DNA from: Limnobaculum allomyrinae
GTDB lineage: Bacteria; Pseudomonadota; Gammaproteobacteria; Enterobacterales; Enterobacteriaceae
Direction: 5' to 3'
Assembly: GCF_016649425.1 (NCBI RefSeq)
Contig: NZ_JADRCR010000001.1
Coordinates: forward strand, 868,001-932,000
DNA length: 64,000 nucleotides
Positions 1-8,912 of the stretch are shown piece after piece. Under the pieces are notes generated by a model. The model was not told where the DNA came from. It searched no databases and saw only the letters and a program-made list of their open reading frames with translations. Every line of letters begins with the position of its first letter. The first letter of the stretch is position 1. Both the position numbers and the translations under genes were made by a program.

Positions 1-320
1 TCCAGCGCTGTCAGCGTTGGAACCAACATAAAAGATTGAAACACAAAACCCACATTTTGAGCGCGCAATGCGGCTCTGGCCTCCTCATCTAATCCTGGTA
101 ATGACTGGCCTAATAGCTTTATATCCCCGTCGCTGCCATCATCCAAACCAGCGAGAATACCCAACAGTGTCGATTTACCTGAACCTGACTCGCCAATTAG
201 TGCTATTGTTTCAGCAGATTTGACAACTAACTCAACTCCGGTAAGGATGTTGAGCTTATGCTCTCCTTCACCAACAAATTTATTTAAATGATGAACTTCA
301 AGAACATTATTCTCAGGCAT
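1..320 (-). CDS. ybbA: ABC transporter ATP-binding protein YbbA (partial, N-terminal part)
   Basis: Only the first ~106 codons are in the window; the gene runs off the left edge. The translation begins MPENNVLEVHHLNKFVGEGE and carries a Walker A motif GESGSGKST (about residues 43-51) and a Q-loop region (NVGFVFQSF). These fit the LolD/MacB-like ATPase YbbA, which works with the permease YbbP in E. coli. The start overlaps the divergent tesA start by 33 bp, the same head-to-head arrangement as in E. coli, so each promoter must lie within the other gene. Walker B and signature motifs are beyond the edge and cannot be checked. Confidence 0.93.
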   Translation of the reverse strand, partial: MPENNVLEVHHLNKFVGEGEHKLNILTGVELVVKSAETIALIGESGSGKSTLLGILAGLDDGSDGDIKLLGQSLPGLDEEARAALRAQNVGFVFQSFMLVPTLTAL

Positions 321-941
321 ATCCCGATCCTTTTATTACTGGGATTGTCATCAATACGTATCGCTGCTGCGGATACGCTACTTATTCTGGGCGACAGTTT
401 AAGCGCCGGTTATCAGCTTCCTATCCAACAGGCCTGGGCCACACAGTTGGGTGAACGCTGGAAATTGAATCCTAAAGCCCCTGCCGTAGTTAACGCCAGC
501 ATTAGTGGTGATACCGCAGCACAAGGGCTATCCCGTTTGCCGGAGCTCCTGAAAACGCACCAGCCGCGCTGGGTTCTGATAGAACTGGGCGCAAATGATG
601 GTTTACGAGGTTTTCCGACGGCCGATATTGAACGGGATTTAACACATATTATTACATTAGTGAAACAAGCTAATGCACAGCCGCTGTTAATGCAAATACG
701 TATCAGCCCAAACTATGGTCGTCGATATACCGATGCCTTTACAGCAATTTACCCTAAGTTAGCACAGCAACACCAAATTCCATTACTTCCTTTCTTCATG
801 GAAAAAATCGCCATTAAGCCAGAATTGATGCAGCCTGACGGCTTGCACCCTACTGCCGAAGCACAGCCAGAAATAGCTGATTTTATGGCGCAAACCCTGG
901 CTCCTTATGTTGGCCTTACTGCTGAAAAACAGGCGAAATAA
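288..941 (+). CDS. tesA: Multifunctional acyl-CoA thioesterase I / protease I / lysophospholipase L1
   Basis: A 217-aa periplasmic SGNH hydrolase. Residues 1-28 form a signal peptide ending IRIAAA. The catalytic block GDSLS is at 35-39 (Ser37), the GAND block supplies the oxyanion-hole Asn, and D184-G-L-H187-P gives the Asp/His of the triad. E. coli TesA has the same motifs and about the same length. The family hydrolyses long-chain acyl thioesters and lysophospholipids. It is divergent to and overlaps ybbA, and ybbO follows 25 bp downstream, probably in one transcript. Confidence 0.96.
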   Translation: MMNFKNIILRHIPILLLLGLSSIRIAAADTLLILGDSLSAGYQLPIQQAWATQLGERWKLNPKAPAVVNASISGDTAAQGLSRLPELLKTHQPRWVLIELGANDGLRGFPTADIERDLTHIITLVKQANAQPLLMQIRISPNYGRRYTDAFTAIYPKLAQQHQIPLLPFFMEKIAIKPELMQPDGLHPTAEAQPEIADFMAQTLAPYVGLTAEKQAK

Positions 942-966
942 GCCCGATTACGGAGAATGTAAAGTT

Positions 967-1743
967 ATGCAAAAGGCGATTTTAATTACCGGCTGTTCCA
1001 GCGGTATTGGTTTAGTGACCGCTACCGATCTTAAACAGCGTGGCTATCGGGTAATTGCCACCTGCCGTAAAGCAGAAGATATAGCCATGCTTCAGCAAAA
1101 AGGGTTTGAAGTAGTCAGGTTAGACCTTGATGACAGTGAGAGTATTCAACAAGCGGCATCCGAAGTATTAGCCATGACCGAGGGTAAACTTTATGCACTG
1201 TTTAATAATGGCGGATATGGTGTGTACGGACGGCTGAACACCATTTCCCGCCGTCAGTTTGAACAGCAGTTTTCCACCAATCTGTTTGGTGCTCATGAGT
1301 TAACTCAGCTTCTTCTGCCGTCGATGTTGAAACAGGGTGAAGGTCGTATTATTCAAACCAGCTCAGTGATGGGGATTATCTCCACCCCGGGTCGCGGGCT
1401 TTATGCTGCCAGTAAATACGCGCTGGAAGCCTGGTCAGATGCGTTACGGCTTGAACTATACGGCAGTGGTATTCAGGTTAGTTTGATTGAACCAGGCCCC
1501 ATTAGCACAGCCTTTAGCGATAATGTGAATCAAACCCAGAGCGATAGTCCGGTAAAAAACCCACCGGTAGCTAAACGCTTCACTCTACCTCCGGAGGCAC
1601 TGATTCCCATCGTTCGTCATGCACTGGAAAGTCCGCGAGCAAAAATCCGCTATCGTGTCACGCTGGTAACTAAAGCCATGGCTATTTGCAAGCGTCTGTT
1701 ACCTGACCGTCTGATGGATAAGATTTTGGCAAATAAAGGCTGA
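967..1743 (+). CDS. ybbO: Short-chain dehydrogenase/reductase YbbO
   Basis: A 258-aa SDR. The ATG at 967 is preferred: GGAG lies a few bases upstream, and the protein then begins MQKAILITGCSSGIG. A longer frame opening at 907 would overlap tesA. Cofactor motif TGCSSGIG is at 8-15, NNGG at 80-83 (NNAG in most SDRs), and the catalytic Ser132/133, Tyr146 and Lys150 (YAASK) are all present. E. coli YbbO is an NADP(H)-dependent aldehyde reductase; the same role here is inferred. The C-terminus (LLPDRLMDKIL) closely matches the family. Confidence 0.93.
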   Translation: MQKAILITGCSSGIGLVTATDLKQRGYRVIATCRKAEDIAMLQQKGFEVVRLDLDDSESIQQAASEVLAMTEGKLYALFNNGGYGVYGRLNTISRRQFEQQFSTNLFGAHELTQLLLPSMLKQGEGRIIQTSSVMGIISTPGRGLYAASKYALEAWSDALRLELYGSGIQVSLIEPGPISTAFSDNVNQTQSDSPVKNPPVAKRFTLPPEALIPIVRHALESPRAKIRYRVTLVTKAMAICKRLLPDRLMDKILANKG

Positions 1744-1824
1744 CAACGCTTGAAGCGAATAATAATGCCCACATATATTTGTTTAATAGCGCTTACAAGA
1801 AGAATTGAATAAAGAGAATCTATT

Positions 1825-2679
1825 ATGACCACTAATGCCATCATTGACATCAACGAGTCTAATTTTCAGCAAGTACTGGAGCAGTCAGCTCAGGTGCCGG
1901 TACTGTTCTATTTCTGGTCTCCGCGTAGCCAGCATTGCGAACTGTTAGATCCGATTCTGGAAAAATTAGCGGCTGAATACGCCGGTAAATTTACGCTGGC
2001 AAAAATTGATTGTGATACTCAGCCAATGATTGCCGGGCAGTTTGGTATTCGGGCGATACCTACGGTTTATCTGTTTAAAGATGGTCAGCCTGCCGATGGT
2101 TTTCAGGGGCCACAGCCGGAAGAAGCTATTCGGGAGTTGTTAAACCGTTTCTTGCCGAAAGAAGAAGAATTGAAAGCTGCTGAAGCCGATGAGCTGATGC
2201 GTGAGGGCAAATATATTGATGCGCTCCCCTTACTGAAAGATGCCTGGCAGTTAAGTAATCAGCGTAGTGATATTGGTCTGATGCTGGCAGAAACGCAGAT
2301 TGCCCTAAACCGAAGCGATGAAGCCGAAAGCGTTCTGGCAACCATTCCTCTTCAGGATCGCGATACTCGCTATCAGGGTCTGGTGGCGCAGATTGAACTG
2401 CTGAAGCAGGCGGCTGATACCCCGGAAATTCAACAGCTACAGCAGCAGGTTGAAGCTCAGCCGGATAATGCCGAACTGGCGGTTCAGTTAGCGTTGCAGT
2501 TGCATACCGTTGGACGTAATGAAGAAGCGTTAACCCTGCTAATGAAACATCTAACCCACTCACTGGATGCCGCAGACGGTAGCGCCAAGAAAACCATGTT
2601 AGATATTCTGGCGGCACTGGGAACCGGTGATGCTCTGGCAGCGAAGTTTAGACGTCGGTTGTATTCGTTGTTGTATTAA
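1825..2679 (+). CDS. cnoX: Chaperedoxin CnoX (YbbN), thioredoxin-TPR protein
   Basis: A 284-aa cytoplasmic protein with an N-terminal thioredoxin fold (about 1-110) and TPR-like helices (about 115-284). The active site reads S35-Q-H-C38 instead of CxxC, the atypical SxxC seen in E. coli CnoX, which acts as a holdase and passes substrates to GroEL/DnaK after bleach stress. The linker and C-terminus ([21 protein letters not shown]) are near-identical to that family. An 81-bp gap follows ybbO. Downstream is the convergent MFS gene, with repeat element A1 between them. Confidence 0.95.
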   Translation: MTTNAIIDINESNFQQVLEQSAQVPVLFYFWSPRSQHCELLDPILEKLAAEYAGKFTLAKIDCDTQPMIAGQFGIRAIPTVYLFKDGQPADGFQGPQPEEAIRELLNRFLPKEEELKAAEADELMREGKYIDALPLLKDAWQLSNQRSDIGLMLAETQIALNRSDEAESVLATIPLQDRDTRYQGLVAQIELLKQAADTPEIQQLQQQVEAQPDNAELAVQLALQLHTVGRNEEALTLLMKHLTHSLDAADGSAKKTMLDILAALGTGDALAAKFRRRLYSLLY

Positions 2680-2694
2680 TGTTGTTTTGATTCT

Positions 2695-2928
2695 GAGAAT
2701 ATTCCGGCCGTAATAACAAAGTGCATATATAGACTTTGTGCCCGGCCGGAAGACCATTTGTACTTAAGTCCAGAGTGCGTTGGGCCTAGCCAGCCTAGGG
2801 GCAGTTATGAAACACCTTGCGGTATTTCACCCTTAAGGGCCAGCGCTAGCGCTGTTCAAACAGGCTTTGCCTGTTTGTCGTTGGCTTACGCCAAGTCGCC
2901 CCCAACGGCAGTCTCTCCCAACGATTGA
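2695..2928 (-). repeat. Intergenic hairpin-rich repeat, family A, copy 1
   Basis: A ~234-bp non-coding element between the convergent ends of cnoX and the MFS gene. Its reverse complement matches 16338-16570 over its whole length, from GAGAATATTCCGG at one end to CCCAACGATTG at the other. It is a string of short palindromes: GAAACACC/GGTATTTC near 2809-2829, CAGCGC-TA-GCGCTG, AACAGGC-TTT-GCCTGTT and GTTGGC-TTAC-GCCAA. Matched length and conserved ends argue for a mobile or selected element. Stop-free frames across it look like chance. Confidence 0.85.
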
Positions 2929-2973
2929 CTTTTAAAATCTGGTCACTACACGAAACGCTTTATATAAATTTTA

Positions 2974-4227
2974 TCACTCCAACGGTTTACCGGCTTTTTC
3001 CGGGATCAGGAATAGTGTGGCAAGGATATCCAGCACGTATAGTGAGGCCAATAGTGCGATGGCTGTCTGGAAGGAGTAAAGGGAGACAATTAATCCTACT
3101 ACCAGTGGCCCCAGGCCGCCGATACCGCGTCCGATGTTGAACAGGACGTTTTGCGCAGTTGCCCGAGCTTCGGTTGGATAAACTTCTGAGATTAATGCGC
3201 CATATCCCCCCATCATACCATTGACGAACATTCCCATAATGGCACCGCCAATCAGCAGGCTAAACGGGTCGGTTAGTTGTGAATAGGCTAATACCATCAA
3301 CGCTGCGCCAACCTGATAGATAAGAAAGATCGGACGACGGCCATAGCGGTCAGCCAGTTGACCAAACAACCAGATACCGAAGGCCATACCCAGGACGGTT
3401 ACCGCAGTCCACATGGCGGATTTAGTTAAGGAGTAGTTAAACTGCTGGCTCAGATAAGACGGCATCCAAATCATGATGCCGTAATAACCAAAGTTTTGTA
3501 CTGACGTCAGAATCGAGATACCAATGCTGGCCTTGATGGTTTCGCGATCGGAAATCAGCGCTTTAAATGGATTTCCTTTGCGTTTTTCTTTGCTCTTTTT
3601 AACAAAGATTTCCGGTTCACCAATATAGTGGCGGATAACGAAAGAGGCCAATGCCGGAATAACGCCAATGGCGAACATACCGCGCCAACCAATGACCGGC
3701 AACAACAACGGTGTTAACAACGCTGCCGCCAGCACGCCAGCCTGCCATCCAATACCAACATATGAAGACATGCGCGCCCGCTCATTCGGTCGGCATGCTT
3801 CGGCGGCCAGCGCCATACCGATACCAAATTCACCACCCAAACCTATACCGGCAATAGTACGATAAATCAGTAAGTCCCAGTAGCCTTGTGCCAAAGCACA
3901 CATACCGGTGAAACCCGCAAACAGAACGATTGACCAGGTAAGTACCTTTACCCGACCGTAGTAATCACTTAATACACCAAATACCAGACCACCAATTACC
4001 GCGCCAATTAGCGTCCAGGTGACCAGAGATCCCGCCTCACTGGTGGTTAACCCTAATCCCAAAGCTACCGCGTTGAGAATAAAACCAAGAATCAGTAAAT
4101 CAAATCCATCCATCGCATAACCGACGGTAGAAGCGATAACCGCTTTATAGGCATACTTTCTTCTTTTTGCCTCTTCGACAACCGGCGCTCTTTGGCTTTC
4201 TGTCAGGTTGATCACTTCATTGGTCAC
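2974..4227 (-). CDS. MFS transporter, AAHS-like (aromatic acid/H+ symporter group)
   Basis: A 417-aa protein with about 12 hydrophobic segments. D40-G-F-D43 in the first helix is the DG(F/Y)D signature of aromatic-acid symporters such as PcaK. The loop 2-3 motif A reads GVLSDYYGRVKV and its second-half repeat GQLADRYGRRP. GEFGIGMALAAE resembles the same subgroup. The substrate cannot be told from sequence; a small organic acid is the best guess. It occupies the place of fetAB between cnoX and qmcA in E. coli. It reads away from qmcA, so the 4228-4669 gap holds divergent promoters. Confidence 0.85.
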   Translation of the reverse strand: MTNEVINLTESQRAPVVEEAKRRKYAYKAVIASTVGYAMDGFDLLILGFILNAVALGLGLTTSEAGSLVTWTLIGAVIGGLVFGVLSDYYGRVKVLTWSIVLFAGFTGMCALAQGYWDLLIYRTIAGIGLGGEFGIGMALAAEACRPNERARMSSYVGIGWQAGVLAAALLTPLLLPVIGWRGMFAIGVIPALASFVIRHYIGEPEIFVKKSKEKRKGNPFKALISDRETIKASIGISILTSVQNFGYYGIMIWMPSYLSQQFNYSLTKSAMWTAVTVLGMAFGIWLFGQLADRYGRRPIFLIYQVGAALMVLAYSQLTDPFSLLIGGAIMGMFVNGMMGGYGALISEVYPTEARATAQNVLFNIGRGIGGLGPLVVGLIVSLYSFQTAIALLASLYVLDILATLFLIPEKAGKPLE

Positions 4228-4669
4228 TGTTAATCCCGCCTTATTAATTATATCGTCATCAGTTATTACTATTCGGACGTTTGTCTACGGAATTACCTCT
4301 TTAATCAATGTGTTGCTTACCTCAGGCCATTTACATTCTGACCTTACCTATCCTTCCATCCCATATTTTGGGCGCAGGAATAGGAGCACCTATTGGTTTA
4401 ACGACCAAAGGCGATAAGAAACAAAGCAAATTCATTGATTTTTAGAGAGGTGTAGTCAAACCTTCTGATTATAACCAATAAGAATAATTTTGATATAAAT
4501 ATTTTCACTCATCGTTGAAAAAATTTTATTCACCCTGACAACCTGTAGACTTTTCTGCAGGCGAGGTTCAAAAAGCCGGTGTCAGATAACCCTTTCCCGA
4601 CGCATTCTGGCTTCCCTAATACTAAATTTCGCGTAGACTTAATGTATACAAACTTTAAAGGATTATAGG
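4228..4669. other. Divergent intergenic region, MFS gene / qmcA
   Basis: 442 bp without a convincing gene. The frame across 4208-4417 has no RBS and is composed like the surrounding non-coding DNA. A short imperfect hairpin (CCTGTAGA...TCTGCAGG) lies near 4543-4562. Just upstream of qmcA, a TATACA-like -10 (about 4644) and an AAAGGATT RBS are visible. No operator was recognised. Confidence 0.5.
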
Positions 4670-5599
4670 ATGGATATTATGTTGCCTAATGCTTCTGCCA
4701 TTGTGATTGCCATTCTGGTGCTGCTGGTTTTATTTGTACTGTTCGCCGGAATCAAAGTCGTGCCGCAAGGTTATCAATGGACTATTGAGCGTTTTGGCCG
4801 TTACACCAAAACGTTAATGCCAGGCCTGAACCTGATCATTCCATTTATGGATCGAGTAGGTCGTAAAATCAACGTGATGGAACAGGTGCTGGATGTCCCC
4901 TCTCAGGAGATTATCTCCAAAGATAACGCCAACGTAACTATCGATGCCGTTTGTTTTATCCAGGTTAGGGATCCCGCTCTGGCGGCCTATCAGGTCAGCA
5001 ATCTTGAAGCAGCCATTCTTAATCTGACCATGACCAATATTCGTACCGTACTGGGCTCCATGGAATTGGATGAAATGCTCTCCCAGCGCGACCATATTAA
5101 TACCCGTTTGCTACAGGTGGTTGATGAAGCCACTAACCAATGGGGCATTAAAATCACCCGTATTGAAATTCGCGACATTCGTCCACCAACAGAACTGATT
5201 GCGGCGATGAACGCCCAAATGAAAGCCGAGCGTAATAAACGAGCTGACATTCTGGAAGCTGAAGGGATTCGTCAGGCGGCAATTTTGCGCGCTGAAGGTC
5301 AAAAACAATCTGAAATTCTGAAAGCAGAAGGTGAAAGACAAGCCGCATTCTTACAGGCCGAAGCGCGGGAACGTGCCGCGGAAGCGGAAGCGAAAGCCAC
5401 CGAAATGGTTTCTGATGCAATTTCTGCCGGCAATATTCAGGCAATCAACTACTTCGTCGCGCAGAAATACACTGATGCCCTGCAATCTATTGGTTCTGCG
5501 GACAACAGCAAAGTGGTGATGATGCCATTGGAAGCTGGCAATCTGCTGGGAAGTATTGCCGGTATCACTGAGTTACTTAAAGGCGAGCCGAAAAAATAA
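4670..5599 (+). CDS. qmcA: SPFH/stomatin-family membrane protein QmcA
   Basis: A 309-aa protein with one N-terminal membrane helix (about 10-28), then an SPFH/band-7 domain ([16 protein letters not shown]...) and a long Ala/Glu-rich coiled coil (about 190-260). Closest known relative is E. coli QmcA (YbbK), an inner-membrane SPFH protein linked to FtsH/HflKC assemblies and envelope stress tolerance. AAAGGATTATAGG upstream supplies the RBS. The stop codon overlaps the ybbJ start in TAATG, so the two are translationally coupled as a stomatin/NfeD pair. Confidence 0.96.
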   Translation: MDIMLPNASAIVIAILVLLVLFVLFAGIKVVPQGYQWTIERFGRYTKTLMPGLNLIIPFMDRVGRKINVMEQVLDVPSQEIISKDNANVTIDAVCFIQVRDPALAAYQVSNLEAAILNLTMTNIRTVLGSMELDEMLSQRDHINTRLLQVVDEATNQWGIKITRIEIRDIRPPTELIAAMNAQMKAERNKRADILEAEGIRQAAILRAEGQKQSEILKAEGERQAAFLQAEARERAAEAEAKATEMVSDAISAGNIQAINYFVAQKYTDALQSIGSADNSKVVMMPLEAGNLLGSIAGITELLKGEPKK

Positions 5600-6066
5600 T
5601 GGATATTATTCAGGACATGGCTGCTTACCCATATCGTTTCTGGCTGATACTCGGCGGGCTGTTACTGGCCGCCGAACTACTGGGAACCTATGGTTATCTG
5701 CTCTGGAGTGGCGTATCTGCGATTATTATTGGTGCGGTAACCTGGGTTGTTCCCATGGATTGGAGCTGGCAATGGGTTAACTTCGCCATTCTGACAATGG
5801 TGACCGCCATTATCTGGTGGTATTGGTTAAAAACCCGAACCGTCAGTGAAAATCAGCATCTGAATCAACCTGACAAACAGCTAATTGGCAGAAAGATGGT
5901 TCTGAGCTCCCCTATTATTAACGGTGCAGGCCGAATCAATCTGGCGGACGGCAGTTGGCCGATTCGATGCTCAGAAGATCTGCCGCAGGGAACCGAAGTT
6001 CGCATCATCGCAGTAGAAAGCATCACCCTGATTGTTGAAGCTATCAGGGATGAGCTTAGTCATTAA
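5599..6066 (+). CDS. ybbJ: NfeD-like membrane protein YbbJ
   Basis: A 155-aa protein with three hydrophobic segments in the first ~75 residues, followed by a soluble OB-fold NfeD domain (about 85-150, with INGAGRINLADGSWPI). NfeD proteins are standard partners of SPFH proteins, and the 1-bp overlap with qmcA shows coupled expression. It is convergent with cueR, separated by repeat element B1. Confidence 0.93.
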   Translation: MDIIQDMAAYPYRFWLILGGLLLAAELLGTYGYLLWSGVSAIIIGAVTWVVPMDWSWQWVNFAILTMVTAIIWWYWLKTRTVSENQHLNQPDKQLIGRKMVLSSPIINGAGRINLADGSWPIRCSEDLPQGTEVRIIAVESITLIVEAIRDELSH

Positions 6067-6113
6067 GTAAAATGTGTTTTGGCTCTTTATCTGGCCCCTG
6101 ACCTGCTCATTGA

Positions 6114-6450
6114 GCACTGAAATTCAGCCGACAACTGAAAGAGGGTAGCACGCCAAACATGGAGATTTGGCGAAGCGCTGCTTCGCCGGACAAAATTGCA
6201 GGAGCAATGTTGAACAGCACAACGTGCTGGCCCCGTAGGGGTGAGCCTCATGGATGAGGCGAATAAACCGAATCAGCGCCGGTGCGTAAACCCGAATGAA
6301 GGCGGAGGGTAGTCGCCACAGGCGATCTGGATTTGGGTGCAAAAGCGCGGGATTGTTAAGGGGGTTCGCCAACCCCCTTAACCCGGCCACTTGCACAATA
6401 GCTTATTCGAACACCGCACTGATAGTGGACGAAACTGGCTCAAAACTGAA
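6114..6450 (+). repeat. Intergenic hairpin-rich repeat, family B, copy 1
   Basis: A ~337-bp element between convergent ybbJ and cueR. The left end (GCACTGAAATTCAGCCGAC, then AACTGAAAGAGGGTAGCACG), the middle (GCGCCGGTGCGTAAACCCGA, then ATGAAGG) and the right end (GTGGACGAAACT) all recur at 39512-39770 in the same orientation. It holds successive hairpins: CGAAGC-GCT-GCTTCG, CAGCAC-AAC-GTGCTG, CCCC-GTA-GGGG, GCCTCAT-GG-ATGAGGC and AAGGGGGTT-CGCC-AACCCCCTT. The block at 6209-6262 is missing from the other B copy and resembles part of family A. Frames crossing it are not real genes. Confidence 0.85.
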
Positions 6451-6462
6451 TCCTCTTTATTC

Positions 6463-6864
6463 CTAATCTTTCTTACAACACCCGGTAAAACTATCAATAA
6501 TCGGACAATCAGCCCCATTATCCCCCGGGCAAAGTTCAACTAACTCCATCAACCGCTCTCGCATCTTCGTCAGCTCAGCAATATGATTATCAATATCAGC
6601 CACTTTTTCCAACGTACGCGCTTTTACATCAGCACTACGGCGATCGGCATTATGGAACAAAGCCAAAAGCTCTTTGCACTCTTCCAGAGTAAAACCCACC
6701 AGCCGAGCCTGACGCAATAATGTCAGCTCCTCAATATTACGAGAGTTGTAAGTACGATAGCCATTCAATGAACGACTGGGCGTTGTAATCAACCCTTTCT
6801 CTTCGTAAAAACGAATCGCTTTGCTACTTAAGCCCGTTTTTTCGGCAACCTGACTAATATTCAT
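6463..6864 (-). CDS. cueR: Cu(I)-responsive MerR-family regulator CueR
   Basis: 133 aa. An N-terminal MerR winged helix (residues 1-70) begins [20 protein letters not shown] and is followed by a dimerisation helix. The metal loop has Cys112 and Cys120 (C-PGDNGAD-C), exactly the CueR spacing, plus a CC pair near the C-terminus. CueR activates copA by untwisting a 19-bp-spaced promoter, and such a promoter sits upstream of copA at 26002-26032 in this window. Two small envelope genes precede it on the same strand (22-bp gap), so it may be co-transcribed with them. Confidence 0.97.
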   Translation of the reverse strand: MNISQVAEKTGLSSKAIRFYEEKGLITTPSRSLNGYRTYNSRNIEELTLLRQARLVGFTLEECKELLALFHNADRRSADVKARTLEKVADIDNHIAELTKMRERLMELVELCPGDNGADCPIIDSFTGCCKKD

Positions 6865-6887
6865 CTCACCACCTGCTTATCCATTAT

Positions 6888-7301
6888 CTACTTCAGGGTC
6901 GAGCCAGTAAGATAACGATCTAAATCATCAATTCGTCTTTCGGCATGCTTCTTCATGCAGGAGATATACACTACATTGCGAATCGAACCATCTATATAAA
7001 AATCATAAAGCGCATCGCAATCTTTTTTTCGAAAGGTTATCCATGCTCTCTGACTCTCTAATAGATCTTTCTTCACTGCGGCAAAAGACATACTGGGTAG
7101 ATCGGGTTGACTCATCATCTGCATCACTGCTTGATATGTTTGATTCAGCTTATTCTCTACTATTTGCTGCTCTTGCTCGGCACATGCATTAATCTCCAGC
7201 GTATTCATCGCATTGCTGCAATCTAGCTCAGCATAAGCATTCAGGCTAAAAACTGAAAACATTACGCCATATAGCCATTGTCTATTTTTCATCATTTCCA
7301 T
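6888..7301 (-). CDS. Secreted LprI/DUF1311-family protein
   Basis: 137 aa with a signal peptide (about 1-24, ending NAYA) and a small four-Cys domain. The pattern NACAEQEQQIVENKLNQTY followed by QRAWITFRKKDC matches the DUF1311/LprI domain, some members of which inhibit lysozyme. A function here is not shown. Alternative starts at internal Met codons (MKNRQW) would only shorten the signal peptide. It lies 14 bp after the 7316-7699 gene and 22 bp before cueR on the same strand. Confidence 0.75.
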   Translation of the reverse strand: MEMMKNRQWLYGVMFSVFSLNAYAELDCSNAMNTLEINACAEQEQQIVENKLNQTYQAVMQMMSQPDLPSMSFAAVKKDLLESQRAWITFRKKDCDALYDFYIDGSIRNVVYISCMKKHAERRIDDLDRYLTGSTLK

Positions 7302-7315
7302 TCAGTTAATGCTGC

Positions 7316-7699
7316 TTATTGACAGGCTGACTCGCGTCCATTTGCCACAATCAACTCAGCATCTTTAGTTAACGCAATGTTCTCACCGCTGGACAGGCAC
7401 AAAATGGCATAGGAAAGCTCTTCGCTTCCTTTGGACAAATCCGATACCGCCATCGCATTTCCTTTTTCACCACGTAGCTTCATCAGGTAATGCTCACAGC
7501 CACTGGGACATTGGGCTGAAAATACGCTTAAACCCATTTTCTCAACGCTAACTTTCCCTAAGTATTGCGCAATCACTGGATTATGGTTAAACGCCGCTTC
7601 AGCCTCTTTCTTCAATGAATACCATTGCCAGGTAAAGAAGATTGCAACCACTGCAATCACCAGCACCAGATAGCGTAAAATACGCAGAAATCCTTTCAT
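7316..7699 (-). CDS. Membrane-anchored small protein, possibly Coa1-like
   Basis: 127 aa with one N-terminal membrane helix (about 9-25), then a ~95-residue domain facing the periplasm. The pattern NPVIAQYLGKVS...LRGEKGNAMAVSDLS loosely resembles the bacterial Coa1/cytochrome oxidase assembly-like domain, but this match is from memory and weak. Three Cys (about 64-69 and 100) plus a C-terminal Cys could form disulfides. First gene of an apparent three-gene run ending in cueR. Confidence 0.6.
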   Translation of the reverse strand: MKGFLRILRYLVLVIAVVAIFFTWQWYSLKKEAEAAFNHNPVIAQYLGKVSVEKMGLSVFSAQCPSGCEHYLMKLRGEKGNAMAVSDLSKGSEELSYAILCLSSGENIALTKDAELIVANGRESACQ

Positions 7700-7874
7700 T
7701 CATCCCACCCCCAATTTGTCATGGTCACTACCATGCTACCCCGTAGGCTAAAAGTAAATAAATGAGATATTCCTTCTTGTTATAAAAAGTATCTTTTTAT
7801 TCTTTATTATCCAATTCTATTTTCTGGCAGTCTCAAGGTGTTAATTACCTAACCATTTAATGAGGCGACCACCC

Positions 7875-8864
7875 ATGCGTAACTGGAATATCGGCATACT
7901 GCTTTTTCTTACCGCGACCGGCGTATCTGCGAAAGATATACATCTGCTTAATGTCTCTTATGATCCTACCAGAGAGCTGTACCAACAGTACAACCAAGCT
8001 TTCTCCACCTATTGGAAAGATAAAACCGGCGATACGGTAACCATTAAGCAATCCCATGGTGGTTCTGGTAAACAGGCATCCTCGGTAATTAACGGTATTT
8101 CTGCCGATGTCGTTACCTTAGCTCTGGCCTATGATGTCGACGCTATCGCAGAGCATGGTAAATTAAATAAGAATTGGCTCACCCATTTACCTGATAACTC
8201 CGCACCTTATACTTCCACCATTGTTTTTCTGGTACGCAAAGGAAATCCGAAACAAATACACGACTGGAACGATTTGATTAAACCGGGCCTGAATGTGGTC
8301 ACGCCAAATCCTAAAACCTCCGGTGGTGCTCGCTGGAACTATTTGGCTGCCTGGGGCTATGCCCTGAAGCATAATAATAACGACCAGGCCAAAGCACAGG
8401 AGTTCGTTAAGGCGCTGTATAACAATGTACAGGTGCTGGACACCGGCGCGCGTGGTTCGACCACCACCTTCGTTGAACGCGGCATCGGTGATGTACTGAT
8501 TGCCTGGGAAAATGAAGCGCTGCTGGCGATTGAACAATTAGGCAAAGATCAGTTTGAAATTGTCACACCAAGCGTGTCTATTCTGGCTGAACCAACGGTT
8601 GCCGTAGTAGACAGCGTGGTAGATAAAAATGGTACTCGCGAAGTCTCAGAAGCCTATCTGAAGTATCTCTACACCAAAGAAGGCCAGACTATCGCCGCTA
8701 AAAACTACTACCGCCCACGCGACCCGGAAGTGCTGAAACAATTCTCCGCTAACTTTCCGCAGCTAAGTCTGTTTACTGTCGATCAGGTTTTTGGCGGCTG
8801 GCAAAAAGCACAGAAAGAGCACTTCTCAACAGATGGTATTTTCGACCAAATCAGTAAGCGCTAA
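7875..8864 (+). CDS. sbp: Periplasmic sulfate-binding protein Sbp
   Basis: A 329-aa high-affinity sulfate-binding protein that feeds the CysTWA ABC importer, whose genes are not in this window. The ATG at 7875 is chosen over 7860 because GAGG sits 9 bases upstream and the length then equals E. coli Sbp. A signal peptide ends [15 protein letters not shown]. Core signatures [24 protein letters not shown] and [13 protein letters not shown], which line the sulfate pocket, are intact. It opens the sulfate block and is normally under CysB control; no CysB site could be assigned by eye. Confidence 0.96.
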   Translation: MRNWNIGILLFLTATGVSAKDIHLLNVSYDPTRELYQQYNQAFSTYWKDKTGDTVTIKQSHGGSGKQASSVINGISADVVTLALAYDVDAIAEHGKLNKNWLTHLPDNSAPYTSTIVFLVRKGNPKQIHDWNDLIKPGLNVVTPNPKTSGGARWNYLAAWGYALKHNNNDQAKAQEFVKALYNNVQVLDTGARGSTTTFVERGIGDVLIAWENEALLAIEQLGKDQFEIVTPSVSILAEPTVAVVDSVVDKNGTREVSEAYLKYLYTKEGQTIAAKNYYRPRDPEVLKQFSANFPQLSLFTVDQVFGGWQKAQKEHFSTDGIFDQISKR

Positions 8865-8870
8865 TGATTC

Positions 8871-8901
8871 ATCGCCTGAGGCCCATTTTCCCTCAGGCGA
8901 T
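8871..8901. terminator. Hairpin between convergent sbp and tam
   Basis: ATCGCCTGAGG (8871-8881) pairs perfectly with CCTCAGGCGAT (8891-8901) across a 9-nt loop. It lies 6 bp past the sbp stop and 12 bp from the tam stop. The T-tract is weak on both strands, so termination is inferred from position. Confidence 0.65.
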
Positions 8902-8912
8902 TAACGATTGAA

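Noticed and set aside
2126-2617. 163-codon minus-strand frame
   Set aside because: Entirely antisense to cnoX, a well-supported gene with normal codon use.
2695-2760. Possible tRNA-like fold in the start of element A1
   Set aside because: No T-loop GTTCGANTCC or CCA end; no tRNA gene was recognised in the window.
6124-6396. 90-codon minus-strand frame within element B1
   Set aside because: It lies in hairpin-rich repeat DNA, and indels relative to copy B2 break the frame.
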